Shown: one piece after another, positions 4,707 to 11,630 of the stretch | Position numbering within the stretch: position 1 is the stretch's first letter | Layout: every line of letters starts with the position of its first letter | Origin: Chloroflexi bacterium UBA6622 | GTDB taxonomy: Bacteria > Chloroflexota > UBA11872 | Direction: 5' to 3' | DNA length: 11,630 nucleotides | NCBI GenBank assembly: GCA_002433065.1 | Contig: DJHK01000008.1 | Location: forward strand, 1 to 11,630 | The notes under the pieces: generated by a model | The model's input: only the letters and a program-made list of their open reading frames with translations | What the model was told of the DNA's origin: nothing | Database searches by the model: none | Program-made: the position numbers and the translations under genes

Positions 4707-6581
4707 ATGACTTGGACACAGATTTCTGAAAGCGTGCACCGATGGCGCGACACCTGCCATGTGTACGCCATCGTCCGCGGCACACATTGCCTGCTTATTG
4801 ATGCCGGTTCTGGTCACGTGCTCGACCATCTGGAGGAGATTGGCGTTACCTCAGTTGATTGGGTTCTACACACCCACCACCATCGGGATCAATGCTGGGG
4901 AACCAACAAACTCCGGGCGGCTGGCGCTAAGGTCGCTGTCCCAGAGCACGAACACCACCTCTTTGACAACGCCGAATTGTTCTGGCAGCACAAACGACTG
5001 TACGACAACTACAACGACCGAAGCACGTTTAACACAGTCGGACAAAACATCGCAGTGGATTGTGATCTGGAAGACTACGAAAGTTTCACATGGGAAGACA
5101 TCGAGTTTTTTGTTCTTCCTGCTAAGGGACATACCCACGGCAGCAGTACGTTGGTCACAACCATTGACGGCATCCGTCTCGCCTTTACCGGGGACCTTTT
5201 AGCTCAGGGTGGAACCCTTCACGAATACCACAGCCTTGAATACAACTATGGTGACCGCCAGGGTGCCCTGTTCACGCTACAGTCGTGCCAAGCCCTACGT
5301 CGAGAATCACCTGATTTAGCCCTCCCTTCCCACGGCGAAGTGATCACAGATCCGTCCGGCGACTGCGCAAGGCTTGAGTCCCGACTGATGGACCTGGCCC
5401 ACCTTGGTGCGGGTGTGCTCATGATGGGCAACCACAGCATTACACCGCACGGACTCCACATCCTGCCCGAACCACGATTCATTCAGGTATCCCGACATTT
5501 GCTCTGGGGCGGCCCACACACCTGTTCCAATTTTTACGTGTTGCTCAGCCAATCAGGCGCCGCCTGTTTCATTGATTATGGACATTCATTTAGCGCACAC
5601 ATGGCTACTGGAGGCGAACGAGAAGACGGTGACCGTATGCGCTTCATCGTGCACCACCTAGATGAGCTACGTGAACGATGGGGGGTCACGTCAATCGACA
5701 CCGTCCTGATCACCCACATCCACGACGACCACACCGCCGGTGTGCCCTACCTTCAACGTCACGAAGGCACCGAAGCATGGGCACTCGACGAGGTCGCCCA
5801 GGTCCTGGAAGATCCAGCCGCCTGGGTAAGCACACCCTGCACACTGGCCACCCCTATACCGATCAGTCGTCATTTCTCAGATGGTGACCACTTCCAATGG
5901 AAGGAATACGCTTTCGAGATCTGGCATGCCCCCGGGCAGACCGAGTTCCATTCTGTGTTTGCGGCAACTATTGATGGAAAAAAGGTCGCCTTTACGGGAG
6001 ATAATATTTTCCTTGCTGAAGCGCCAGACCAAACCGGGGGAATCGAACCCCGCATTTACCAGACAACAGTCCTCAGAAACAGCTACCAGCTCGCGATGCA
6101 TCAAAAATGTGCAGATGTGATGGACGAAATAGCTCCGGACCTCGTGTGCCCTGGACACCGCCAATTGATTCCTTGGGACCCGTCGAAAAGCGTCGAGTAT
6201 CGTGACTTCATCAACCGCCAGGAGCGTATCGTCCGATCCCTAGTTGGCGAACCTGCCGAAGATCGGGTCGACCTCTTCTGGGCTCGCTTAAGACCGTACC
6301 TGACATCCGCCATCCCCGGGGAACACCTCACATATCGACTCATGCTCCGAAACAACCATGAGCGCCACGTCCGGCTAAGCGCCCGGTTGCTTTGGTCTGA
6401 CAACTCCGACGCCACCGAGTTGATGACCCTTGATCTCAACGAGGCCGACCGTGGGGACTTGATTTTTGATGTTTCGGTTCCAGCCGGTCTTCAGGGCCGT
6501 CAGTTGCTCACCGCGGAGATCCTCGTCGATGGAATATCACGTGGCCCGGTGACAGAGGCTGTTTTGGAAATCCAAAACTAA
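4707..6581 (+). CDS. Tandem metallo-beta-lactamase-fold hydrolase with C-terminal beta-rich domain
   Basis: A 624-residue single frame containing two MBL modules. Module 1 (about 1-240) has HTHHHRDQ (H57, H59, D61, with Q62 where His is usual), KGHTHG (H142), FTGDLL (D163) and PSHGE (H209). Module 2 (about 265-500) has THIHDDH (H337, H339, D341, H342), APGQTEFH (Q411 in place of the usual ligand His, with H415 nearby), FTGDN (D432) and CPGH (H484). The last ~110 residues are rich in alternating hydrophobic and polar residues (from about PGEHLTYRLML to the end) and look like an Ig-like beta-sandwich. MBL-fold enzymes are mostly metal-dependent hydrolases of esters, thioesters, lactams or phosphoesters. 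There is no signal peptide, so it is probably cytoplasmic. Only a weak AGGT precedes the ATG. It lies 108 bases after fabZ in the same direction, so co-transcription is possible. The precise substrate is unknown. Confidence 0.9.
   Translation: MTWTQISESVHRWRDTCHVYAIVRGTHCLLIDAGSGHVLDHLEEIGVTSVDWVLHTHHHRDQCWGTNKLRAAGAKVAVPEHEHHLFDNAELFWQHKRLYDNYNDRSTFNTVGQNIAVDCDLEDYESFTWEDIEFFVLPAKGHTHGSSTLVTTIDGIRLAFTGDLLAQGGTLHEYHSLEYNYGDRQGALFTLQSCQALRRESPDLALPSHGEVITDPSGDCARLESRLMDLAHLGAGVLMMGNHSITPHGLHILPEPRFIQVSRHLLWGGPHTCSNFYVLLSQSGAACFIDYGHSFSAHMATGGEREDGDRMRFIVHHLDELRERWGVTSIDTVLITHIHDDHTAGVPYLQRHEGTEAWALDEVAQVLEDPAAWVSTPCTLATPIPISRHFSDGDHFQWKEYAFEIWHAPGQTEFHSVFAATIDGKKVAFTGDNIFLAEAPDQTGGIEPRIYQTTVLRNSYQLAMHQKCADVMDEIAPDLVCPGHRQLIPWDPSKSVEYRDFINRQERIVRSLVGEPAEDRVDLFWARLRPYLTSAIPGEHLTYRLMLRNNHERHVRLSARLLWSDNSDATELMTLDLNEADRGDLIFDVSVPAGLQGRQLLTAEILVDGISRGPVTEAVLEIQN
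6561..6578. promoter_or_regulatory. Perfect 18-base palindrome at the end of the MBL gene, with a third half-site downstream
   Basis: GTTTTGGAAATCCAAAAC has eight-base arms around a central AA and ends one base before the TAA stop of the MBL gene. The half-site CCAAAAC recurs at 6586-6592, 14 bases after the copy at 6572-6578. The group sits 20-50 bases upstream of the candidate -10 of the quinone operon, a normal position for an operator or activator site. It could also form an AT-rich hairpin of seven pairs with a four-base loop, but no T-run follows. Confidence 0.4.
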
Positions 6582-6612
6582 GCAACCAAAACCCTCAAGC
6601 GTCTCACGTCGC

Positions 6613-6618
6613 TAGAAT
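6613..6618 (+). promoter_or_regulatory. Candidate -10 box of the dehydrogenase-HAD-ubiD-ubiA-ubiX operon
   Basis: TAGAAT matches five of six bases of the -10 consensus and lies about 42 bases before the GTG at 6655. No good -35 box is visible at 16-18 bases upstream. This is common in actinobacterial promoters but lowers confidence. Confidence 0.35.
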
Positions 6619-6654
6619 AGAGTTGCCCCTCGATAACTACTGAAGGCATCACAA

Positions 6655-7632
6655 GTGGCTCGCGTCCTCATCACTGCAAAGATCTTCGAATCTCGACCTG
6701 TAGAAGAAGCCCTGACCATTGTCAGAGAAGCTGGCCATGAAATTGAGATCGCAACGATCGACAGCGCCTATCTGACCAAGCCAGAGCTTCACGCTCAGCT
6801 TCCGGGAATCTCTGCGGTCATGGCCAGCAGCGAGAAATACTCAAGAGAGACGTTTGAACAGTTCCCCCAACTCCAAGTTATCTCTCGGCTCGGCGTTGGC
6901 TTTGATGCAATAGATCTCGAAGCAGCCCGTGACCACGAAATCCCCGTAATGATCACTGCCGGAACTAATGACACCACCGTCGCCGAATCAACGGTCGCAT
7001 TGATGCTAGCGTTGGCCAGAGAACTTGGCACCTATTTCAAACAAGCATCAACCGGCGACTGGACACGGCCAGCAACGACCGAACTCTGCAACAAGACTGT
7101 CGGCCTTCTGGGCCTCGGGCGCGTCGGTCGATCCGTCGTCCGACGCCTAAATGGATTTGAAGTAAATTTTGTCGCGTCAGAACCATTCCCAGATCTCGAA
7201 TTCGCGGAATCCTTCAACGTAGACTTGGTTGAACCGCACGATGTTTTCCGTCGGGCCGACTTCCTCTCCTTACATACACCGCTGACTGAAGACACCCAGA
7301 GCATCGTTAATGAAGACTCCCTAAGACTTATGCGGCCAGGCGCCTTCCTCGTCAACACCGCCCGTGGAGGACTGGTTGACGAAGCTGCACTCCGCAGTGC
7401 CCTGGACTCTGGCCACCTGGCTGGGGCTGCCCTCGATGTACGGACCGTGGAACCACCACAGCCTGGGGATGAACTGGCAGGTCATCCACGGATCCTCCCA
7501 ACCCCGCATATGGCCGGGGTATCAACGGAGTCGGTTGAACGCATGGCCATTGCCGCAGCCAACAACCTCGTGGCGGCTCTACGGGGTGACTGGGACCGGG
7601 ACATGGTGGTCAACGGGGTTTACGCAGAATGA
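6655..7632 (+). CDS. D-isomer-specific 2-hydroxyacid dehydrogenase (phosphoglycerate dehydrogenase-like)
   Basis: A 325-residue protein starting at GTG 6655 behind GAAGG (6642-6646, eight bases away). It has the split catalytic domain plus central Rossmann domain of the family. Visible marks are LGVGFDAID, TVAESTVALMLAL, the NAD loop GLGRVG (153-158), and the catalytic triad Arg237 (NTARGG), Glu266 (VEPP) and His285 (TPHMAG). Members interconvert D-2-hydroxyacids and 2-oxoacids with NAD(P). Phosphoglycerate, glyoxylate/hydroxypyruvate and other 2-hydroxyacids are common substrates. It lacks the C-terminal ACT domain of long SerA enzymes, so a housekeeping serine role is uncertain. It opens a tight operon and is followed after 13 bases by a HAD phosphatase. 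That suggests a dehydrogenase/phosphatase pair acting on a phosphorylated or carboxylated intermediate, but the link to quinone synthesis is unproven. Confidence 0.9.
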   Translation: MARVLITAKIFESRPVEEALTIVREAGHEIEIATIDSAYLTKPELHAQLPGISAVMASSEKYSRETFEQFPQLQVISRLGVGFDAIDLEAARDHEIPVMITAGTNDTTVAESTVALMLALARELGTYFKQASTGDWTRPATTELCNKTVGLLGLGRVGRSVVRRLNGFEVNFVASEPFPDLEFAESFNVDLVEPHDVFRRADFLSLHTPLTEDTQSIVNEDSLRLMRPGAFLVNTARGGLVDEAALRSALDSGHLAGAALDVRTVEPPQPGDELAGHPRILPTPHMAGVSTESVERMAIAAANNLVAALRGDWDRDMVVNGVYAE

Positions 7633-7645
7633 GAGTCATGCACGG

Positions 7646-8509
7646 ATGACTGCATCGCACGTGCACTCTCATCGGCACGCTGATGCCCATCCGGATCCAC
7701 CGCCAAAACGACGTCGATCCTTTGCCTTCGATATGGACGGCGTACTCTATCGAGAAGGTGAGTTGATCGATGGTGCCATTGAAGCAGTCACGTCAGTCCG
7801 AGCCCTAAACCTTCCAGTGTTTTTCGTCACCAACAACTCCCGTGAAACCCCCGAACAGATCGCGGTAAAGCTCCAGCAGCTTGGTGTTGACGCCGGCCCC
7901 GAGGAGATCGTGTCTGCAGTGGTCGCCACGGTCGAATACCTTCGGAACCTCCCGGATAAACCCGAACCGGTGCTGGTTATCGGTGGAGACGAGTTAGCTG
8001 AACAAATCGCAGGCGCCGGTTTTAAAGTCGCTTCGTTTGATGACAACCACCAAATTGATCTTGTCGTCGCAGGTGTTGACTTCAACCTGACTTATCCACG
8101 TTTGACCCGGGCAGTTCAAGCGCTGGTGAACGACGGAGCCGAATACATTGCCGTGAACCAGGATCCCCTGTACCCCACGGTGACCGGTCTGGCACCAGGA
8201 GCCGGCGCTATTACAGCCGCCCTCACCGCATCATCTGGCATAGTTCCGACAGTCATCGGAAAGCCATCACCTCATCTCTTTAACGTAGTGTTGGAACGAA
8301 GCCAAACATCTGCACAAGACCTGGTAGTCATCGGTGACATGTTGCAATCAGACATCGCAGGAGCCACCAACATTGGAGCGACAGCAATCCTCGTGTTAAC
8401 CGGAACCACATCACGGGCCGAAGCTGAAGCAGCAACCGGAAATCTTCGTCCAAACATCATTATCGATAGTCTCTGGGACCTTCCCTTGGACCAACTACTC
8501 TCTTCATAG
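7646..8509 (+). CDS. NagD-like HAD-superfamily (class IIA) phosphatase
   Basis: A 287-residue protein from the ATG at 7646. Longer in-frame starts lie inside the preceding dehydrogenase gene and give no family sequence. All four HAD motifs are present: DMDGVLY (nucleophile D29, acid D31), TNNS (62-65), GKPSPH (K206) and GDMLQSD (D231, D236). A C2-type cap lies between motifs II and III, with APGAGA near 183-188, as in NagD, AraL and phosphoglycolate/4-nitrophenyl phosphatases. The first ~24 residues precede the usual family start and are unusual: His-rich (H5, H7, H9, H11, H15), then proline-rich, then KRRR. An internal GTG at 7661 would remove only part of this. It is the second gene of the operon, 13 bases after the dehydrogenase and 8 bases before ubiD. 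The family hydrolyses small phosphometabolites, often removing damaged or inhibitory ones; the substrate here is unknown. Confidence 0.9.
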   Translation: MTASHVHSHRHADAHPDPPPKRRRSFAFDMDGVLYREGELIDGAIEAVTSVRALNLPVFFVTNNSRETPEQIAVKLQQLGVDAGPEEIVSAVVATVEYLRNLPDKPEPVLVIGGDELAEQIAGAGFKVASFDDNHQIDLVVAGVDFNLTYPRLTRAVQALVNDGAEYIAVNQDPLYPTVTGLAPGAGAITAALTASSGIVPTVIGKPSPHLFNVVLERSQTSAQDLVVIGDMLQSDIAGATNIGATAILVLTGTTSRAEAEAATGNLRPNIIIDSLWDLPLDQLLSS

Positions 8510-8517
8510 GGGCTACC

Positions 8518-9969
8518 GTGGCGTTTAAAAATCTTCGTGAATTCATCGCACTACTAGAGTCCAGAGACCAGGTGAGGCGCGTCAAAGTAGAAGTCGACCC
8601 TCACCTGGAAATCACAGAAATCGCGGATAGGGTAATGAAGGCAGATGGTCCAGCCCTAATATTCGAAAATGTCCGGGGCAGTAATTTCCCGCTCGCGATT
8701 AACCTGCTCGGATCACCTAACCGAATGGCATGGGCTCTGGGCATGGACGAGTGGTCGGACCTGGAGCATCGCCTTGATGAGTTACTGGCCATGGCAATGG
8801 GCCCACCCCCCAAAAGCCTTTTCGGGAAACTTCAGGTCCTCGGCGAGATCATTAAAGTTGGACGCATTGGACCAAAACTAATATCGCAGGCCCCGGTGCA
8901 GGAATGGATGGACACCACGTCCCCTAGCCTCGATAACCTGCCGATCCCGACTTGTTGGCCGCTGGACGGCGGCCCGTACATAACCCTTCCGCTTGTACTG
9001 ACACATGATCCCGTCACGAAGAAGCGAAATGTAGGCCTTTACCGATTGCAAAAGTTTGATTCCCGAACACTTGGCATGCATTGGCAACTCCATAAGGGCG
9101 GGGCCGAACATTGGCGTCGCAACGACGAGCAAAGTCGTCGTATGGAGGTTGCAATTGCGATCGGTGCTGACCCCACCCTGATGTATGCCGCCAGCGCCCC
9201 CTTGCCACCGGACATTGATGAGATGGTCTTTGCGGGGTTCCTACGTGGGCAGCCAGTTGAAACCGTCAAGGCCAAAACAGTAGATATCCACGTCCCAGCC
9301 CATGCTGAAATCGTTCTCGAAGGCTGGGTCGATCCCGCCGAATCTCGTCTTGAAGGCCCGTTTGGCGACCACGTCGGTTATTACTCACTCGCCGAGCCCT
9401 ACCCGGTATTTCATTTAACTGCGGTGACGCGACGACGTGACCCCATCTATGTATCCACCATCGTGGGTCGCCCACCAATGGAGGACGCCTGGATTGGCAA
9501 AGCAACCGAACGTCTCTTCCTACCACTAGTCAGACTCTTCATCCCTGAGGTTGTCGACATGAATCTTCCGGTGCACGGCGTTTTCCACAACTTCGCGATT
9601 CTTTCTATCAAGAAGCGTTACCCAGGTCACGCCCGAAAAGTCATGCACGGGGTCTGGGGGCTTGGCCAGCTCATGTTCTCGAAATACGTAATAGTGGTTG
9701 ACCATGACGTCGACGTGCAAAATCTAAAGGAAGTGATGTGGCGCGTCGGGGCGAACACTGACCCTGCTCGAGACCTTGAACATGCGACTGGCCCCATGGA
9801 TGCACTGGAATTTGCAACGACAGAAGCCAACTTCGGCGGAAAACTCGGCATCGATGCCACTCGCAAAGGTCCGGAAGAAGGCTTCCCAAGGGAATGGCCA
9901 CCTGAAATTGAAATGGACGAAGCCATTGTGGAGCTAGTCGACGAACGCTGGTCGCGGTACGGCATCTAG
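8518..9969 (+). CDS. ubiD: UbiD-family prenyl-FMN-dependent decarboxylase (probable menaquinone pathway decarboxylase)
   Basis: A 483-residue protein of normal UbiD length, starting at GTG 8518 five bases after AGGGG. Family marks in order are MAFKNLREFI at the start, NVGLYRLQKFD (R176), LGMHWQLHKGGA, the catalytic segment EGPFGDHVGYY (E279, D284), KRYPGHARKVMHGVWG, and WRVGANTDP near the end. These correspond to the conserved Arg/Glu/acid triad of UbiD and fungal Fdc1. The enzyme decarboxylates an aromatic or unsaturated acid reversibly through a prenylated-FMN adduct. The ubiA and ubiX genes directly downstream supply prenyl transfer and the cofactor. The D-A-X order resembles the Streptomyces coelicolor SCO4490-4492 group tied to the futalosine menaquinone route (from memory). 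In that route it would decarboxylate a naphthoate after or before prenylation. A role on another aromatic acid cannot be excluded. Confidence 0.93.
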   Translation: MAFKNLREFIALLESRDQVRRVKVEVDPHLEITEIADRVMKADGPALIFENVRGSNFPLAINLLGSPNRMAWALGMDEWSDLEHRLDELLAMAMGPPPKSLFGKLQVLGEIIKVGRIGPKLISQAPVQEWMDTTSPSLDNLPIPTCWPLDGGPYITLPLVLTHDPVTKKRNVGLYRLQKFDSRTLGMHWQLHKGGAEHWRRNDEQSRRMEVAIAIGADPTLMYAASAPLPPDIDEMVFAGFLRGQPVETVKAKTVDIHVPAHAEIVLEGWVDPAESRLEGPFGDHVGYYSLAEPYPVFHLTAVTRRRDPIYVSTIVGRPPMEDAWIGKATERLFLPLVRLFIPEVVDMNLPVHGVFHNFAILSIKKRYPGHARKVMHGVWGLGQLMFSKYVIVVDHDVDVQNLKEVMWRVGANTDPARDLEHATGPMDALEFATTEANFGGKLGIDATRKGPEEGFPREWPPEIEMDEAIVELVDERWSRYGI

Positions 9970-9978
9970 GCACCCACC

Positions 9979-10848
9979 GTGAACTCCGTCGCGGCCATAA
10001 AACGGGCCCGTATTTATCTGGACGCGATCAAGTTCGAACACACTCTATTTGCGCTGCCCTTCGCCTACCTCGGCATGATCCTGGCGTCGCGCGGATGGCC
10101 AGGCTGGCCGATAGTCGTATGGACTACCCTGGCCATGGCAGGAGCTCGCACCGGAGCTATGGCAGCCAATCGATTAATAGATGCCGGACTCGACGCCAGA
10201 AACCCTCGGACCGCCACGCGAGCCATTCCTCAGGGGCTAATGTCCCGGCCAGAAATGCTCGGCCTTGCCACGGGTGGCTTCGCACTACTACACATTGCTG
10301 CCTGGCAACTAAATGGGTTGGCCCTAGCTCTCGCACCTGTCGCGATGCTGGCGGTAACCCTGTACTCCTATACAAAACGATTCACTTCGGGAAGCCACTG
10401 GATTCTTGGACTTGTCGACGGTATTGCTCCTGTCGGTGGATGGATTGCAGTCACCGGCACCTTCTCTCTGGAAGCCATTGTGTTGGCACTTGCCGTGATG
10501 TTCTGGATCGGTGGATTCGACGTGTTGTACGGCATGCAGGATGTAGAGTTTGATCGTCAACATGGCCTGCACTCGATACCGGCACGCTTTGGTGTTCGCA
10601 AAGCCCTGTGGACCACACGAGCATCCCACGCCGCGACCATCGTTATGCTCCTGGCACTTGGCAACATCAGTAACCTTGGATGGCCCTACTGGGTAGGTGT
10701 TGGACTCATCGGATGCTTACTGACATACGAAAACCTCTTACTAAAGCCACATGATTTGAGCCGACTCAACATAGCTTTCTTTAATATCAACGGGTATATC
10801 GCCATCGTGGCGCTCGTATCGACAATCATGGGAGTTTGGCTTGACTAA
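9979..10848 (+). CDS. mqnP: UbiA-family prenyltransferase (MqnP-like)
   Basis: A 289-residue integral membrane protein with about eight or nine predicted helices. Both aspartate-rich prenyl-diphosphate/Mg2+ motifs of the UbiA superfamily are intact: N64-xxx-D68-xxx-D72 (NRLIDAGLD, followed by ARNPRT) and Y184-xxx-D188-xxx-D192 (YGMQDVEFD). KFEHTLFALPFAYLG near the N-terminus is typical of 4-hydroxybenzoate/naphthoate polyprenyltransferases. The family joins an all-trans polyprenyl diphosphate to an aromatic ring at the membrane. The GTG start at 9979 lies nine bases after the ubiD stop, behind a weak AGG. The ubiX start lies inside its last codons. Placement between ubiD and ubiX argues for the menaquinone (futalosine) prenyltransferase rather than heme, chlorophyll or MenA-type enzymes; this assignment is inference from context. 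Confidence 0.9.
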   Translation: MNSVAAIKRARIYLDAIKFEHTLFALPFAYLGMILASRGWPGWPIVVWTTLAMAGARTGAMAANRLIDAGLDARNPRTATRAIPQGLMSRPEMLGLATGGFALLHIAAWQLNGLALALAPVAMLAVTLYSYTKRFTSGSHWILGLVDGIAPVGGWIAVTGTFSLEAIVLALAVMFWIGGFDVLYGMQDVEFDRQHGLHSIPARFGVRKALWTTRASHAATIVMLLALGNISNLGWPYWVGVGLIGCLLTYENLLLKPHDLSRLNIAFFNINGYIAIVALVSTIMGVWLD

Positions 10849-11437
10849 CCAACCCGGCCTGGTGATCGCCGTATCTGGAGCCAGCGGAGCTGTCCTCACC
10901 AACGCCACAGTGCACCAACTCCTCAAGTTCAAAATCCCGCTGGAAATCGTGTGCAGCGACTACGGGGAACTGATGTGGAAACAAGAAACTGACGAAAGAT
11001 TTCGGGATGCAATCGCACGATGGAGTGACCTCGGCGATATACGAGTGCACCGGCCCGACAATGTAGCGGCCCCAATCGCCAGCGGCTCATTTCCAACACG
11101 TGGGATGGCAGTTATCCCATGCAGCATGGCTACAGTTGGAGCCATCGCCTCCGGCGCCGGACACAACCTGCTTCACCGAGCCGCCGATGTCACGCTGAAA
11201 GAAAAGCGACCGCTCGTCCTTGTTCCACGGGAAACTCCCTTGTCGTTGATCCACCTGCGCAACCTGACAACACTTGCTGAGGCCGGAGCCACCATCCTCC
11301 CTCCCGATCCAGCGTTTTACCTCCGACCCCAAAGTCTGGACGACGTGGTCGAAGCACTCGCGACCCGAATCCTGTATGCCCTTCGCGTAGTCCCAGAAAT
11401 AGACGCGGAACATGCATGGACCGGTGCAAATAATTGA
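10841..11437 (+). CDS. ubiX: UbiX-family flavin prenyltransferase
   Basis: A 198-residue protein of normal UbiX length. It shows the FMN-binding VSGASGA (11-17), SGSFPTRGM, VIPCSMAT, HNLLHRAADVTLKEKR, and VPRETPLS (R130, E131) followed by HLRNL, all standard UbiX signatures. UbiX joins dimethylallyl phosphate to FMN to give the prenylated flavin required by UbiD, so its place beside ubiD is functionally coherent. The start is TTG at 10841, overlapping the ubiA stop by eight bases, with GGGAG about seven bases upstream. The overlap implies translational coupling. No better ATG is available before the first beta strand. The last ~15 residues extend a little past the usual end and are probably disordered. 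It is the last gene of the five-gene operon. Confidence 0.95.
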   Translation: MTNQPGLVIAVSGASGAVLTNATVHQLLKFKIPLEIVCSDYGELMWKQETDERFRDAIARWSDLGDIRVHRPDNVAAPIASGSFPTRGMAVIPCSMATVGAIASGAGHNLLHRAADVTLKEKRPLVLVPRETPLSLIHLRNLTTLAEAGATILPPDPAFYLRPQSLDDVVEALATRILYALRVVPEIDAEHAWTGANN

Positions 11438-11523
11438 ACTGGCACTAATGGACTCTGCACAAACATGTGATCGGTGAAGTTTTTGGACTGGTACGCTCTG
11501 TCACGCAATCAGGGGAAAAGCAC

Positions 11524-11630
11524 GTGATTCCCATGCCCATTGTTGACACCCACAATCATTTTTGGCGCATCGACACCGATGAGTTGTACTGGCTTGACCA
11601 GTACGCCGACCCGATTTTTTTGCGTGACTA
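11524..11630 (+). CDS. Amidohydrolase-2 family metal-dependent hydrolase (partial, runs off right edge)
   Basis: An open frame starting at GTG 11524 continues to the window end (35 codons). AGGGG at 11511-11515 is eight bases before the GTG. The ATG at 11533 is in the same frame but 17 bases from that site, so the GTG is preferred. The start carries PIVDTHNHFWRID and then LYWLDQY. The HxH pair (HNH) after IVDT is the first metal-binding motif of the TIM-barrel amidohydrolase-2 family (L-fuconolactonase, 2-pyrone-4,6-dicarboxylate lactonase, and aromatic decarboxylases related to ACMSD). The family usually spans 270-340 residues, so most lies outside. It is 86 bases past ubiX on the same strand, too far for tight coupling, and may have its own promoter. 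Function within the family is undetermined. Confidence 0.8.
   Translation, partial: MIPMPIVDTHNHFWRIDTDELYWLDQYADPIFLRD

Noticed and set aside
7364..7645. Long in-frame N-terminal extension of the HAD phosphatase into the dehydrogenase gene
   Set aside because: The extension is a shadow of the dehydrogenase coding frame and shows no HAD sequence. The ATG at 7646 gives a complete family protein.
11438..11523. Promoter for the amidohydrolase gene (TACGCT near 11492, TTGGAC near 11484)
   Set aside because: The boxes do not have a workable spacing to each other, so neither is strong enough to call.

Overview
The window reads as ordinary-density bacterial chromosome of moderate GC (I estimate mid-50s percent). 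It has ten complete genes and two genes cut by the window edges. Frequent GTG and TTG starts, a Streptomyces-like ubiD-ubiA-ubiX order and the absence of any ubiquinone-type context suggest a menaquinone-using, high-GC-type lineage. An actinobacterium (Acidimicrobiia-like) or a Chloroflexota relative fits, but this is inference from gene style, not from a marker gene. I see no tRNA, rRNA, CRISPR array, transposase, integrase or phage gene.

Left part (1-3316): a small-molecule metabolism island in mixed orientation. An AAC(3)-family N-acetyltransferase runs off the left edge on the minus strand. A Gfo/Idh/MocA oxidoreductase diverges from it and converges on a ten-helix DMT/EamA transporter. 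The transporter in turn diverges from an ornithine cyclodeaminase/mu-crystallin family enzyme. The 134-base gap before the cyclodeaminase holds a perfect 14-base palindrome and a perfect tandem 10-base repeat that runs into the ribosome binding site.

Middle part (3429-6581): a MarR-family regulator (minus) is divergent from a solitary FabZ-type dehydratase. The gap holds a TTGTGA-N6-TCACAA palindrome overlapping a candidate -35 box, plus a second imperfect palindrome near the regulator start. After a 108-base spacer with two hairpins comes a 624-residue protein with two metallo-beta-lactamase modules. The modules have different, incomplete ligand sets, and a probable beta-sandwich follows them.

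Right part (6655-11437): a tight five-gene operon encodes a D-2-hydroxyacid dehydrogenase, a NagD-like HAD phosphatase, a UbiD decarboxylase, a UbiA prenyltransferase and a UbiX flavin prenyltransferase (gaps of 13, 8 and 9 bases, then an 8-base overlap). UbiX would make the prenylated FMN that UbiD needs, and UbiA would attach the isoprenoid tail. Together they fit the late steps of futalosine-type menaquinone synthesis. An amidohydrolase-2 gene begins at 11524 and leaves the window.

I found no single clearly undescribed system. The strongest candidates for a second look are the tandem MBL protein, the MarR/FabZ control region, and the attachment of the dehydrogenase and phosphatase to the quinone operon.
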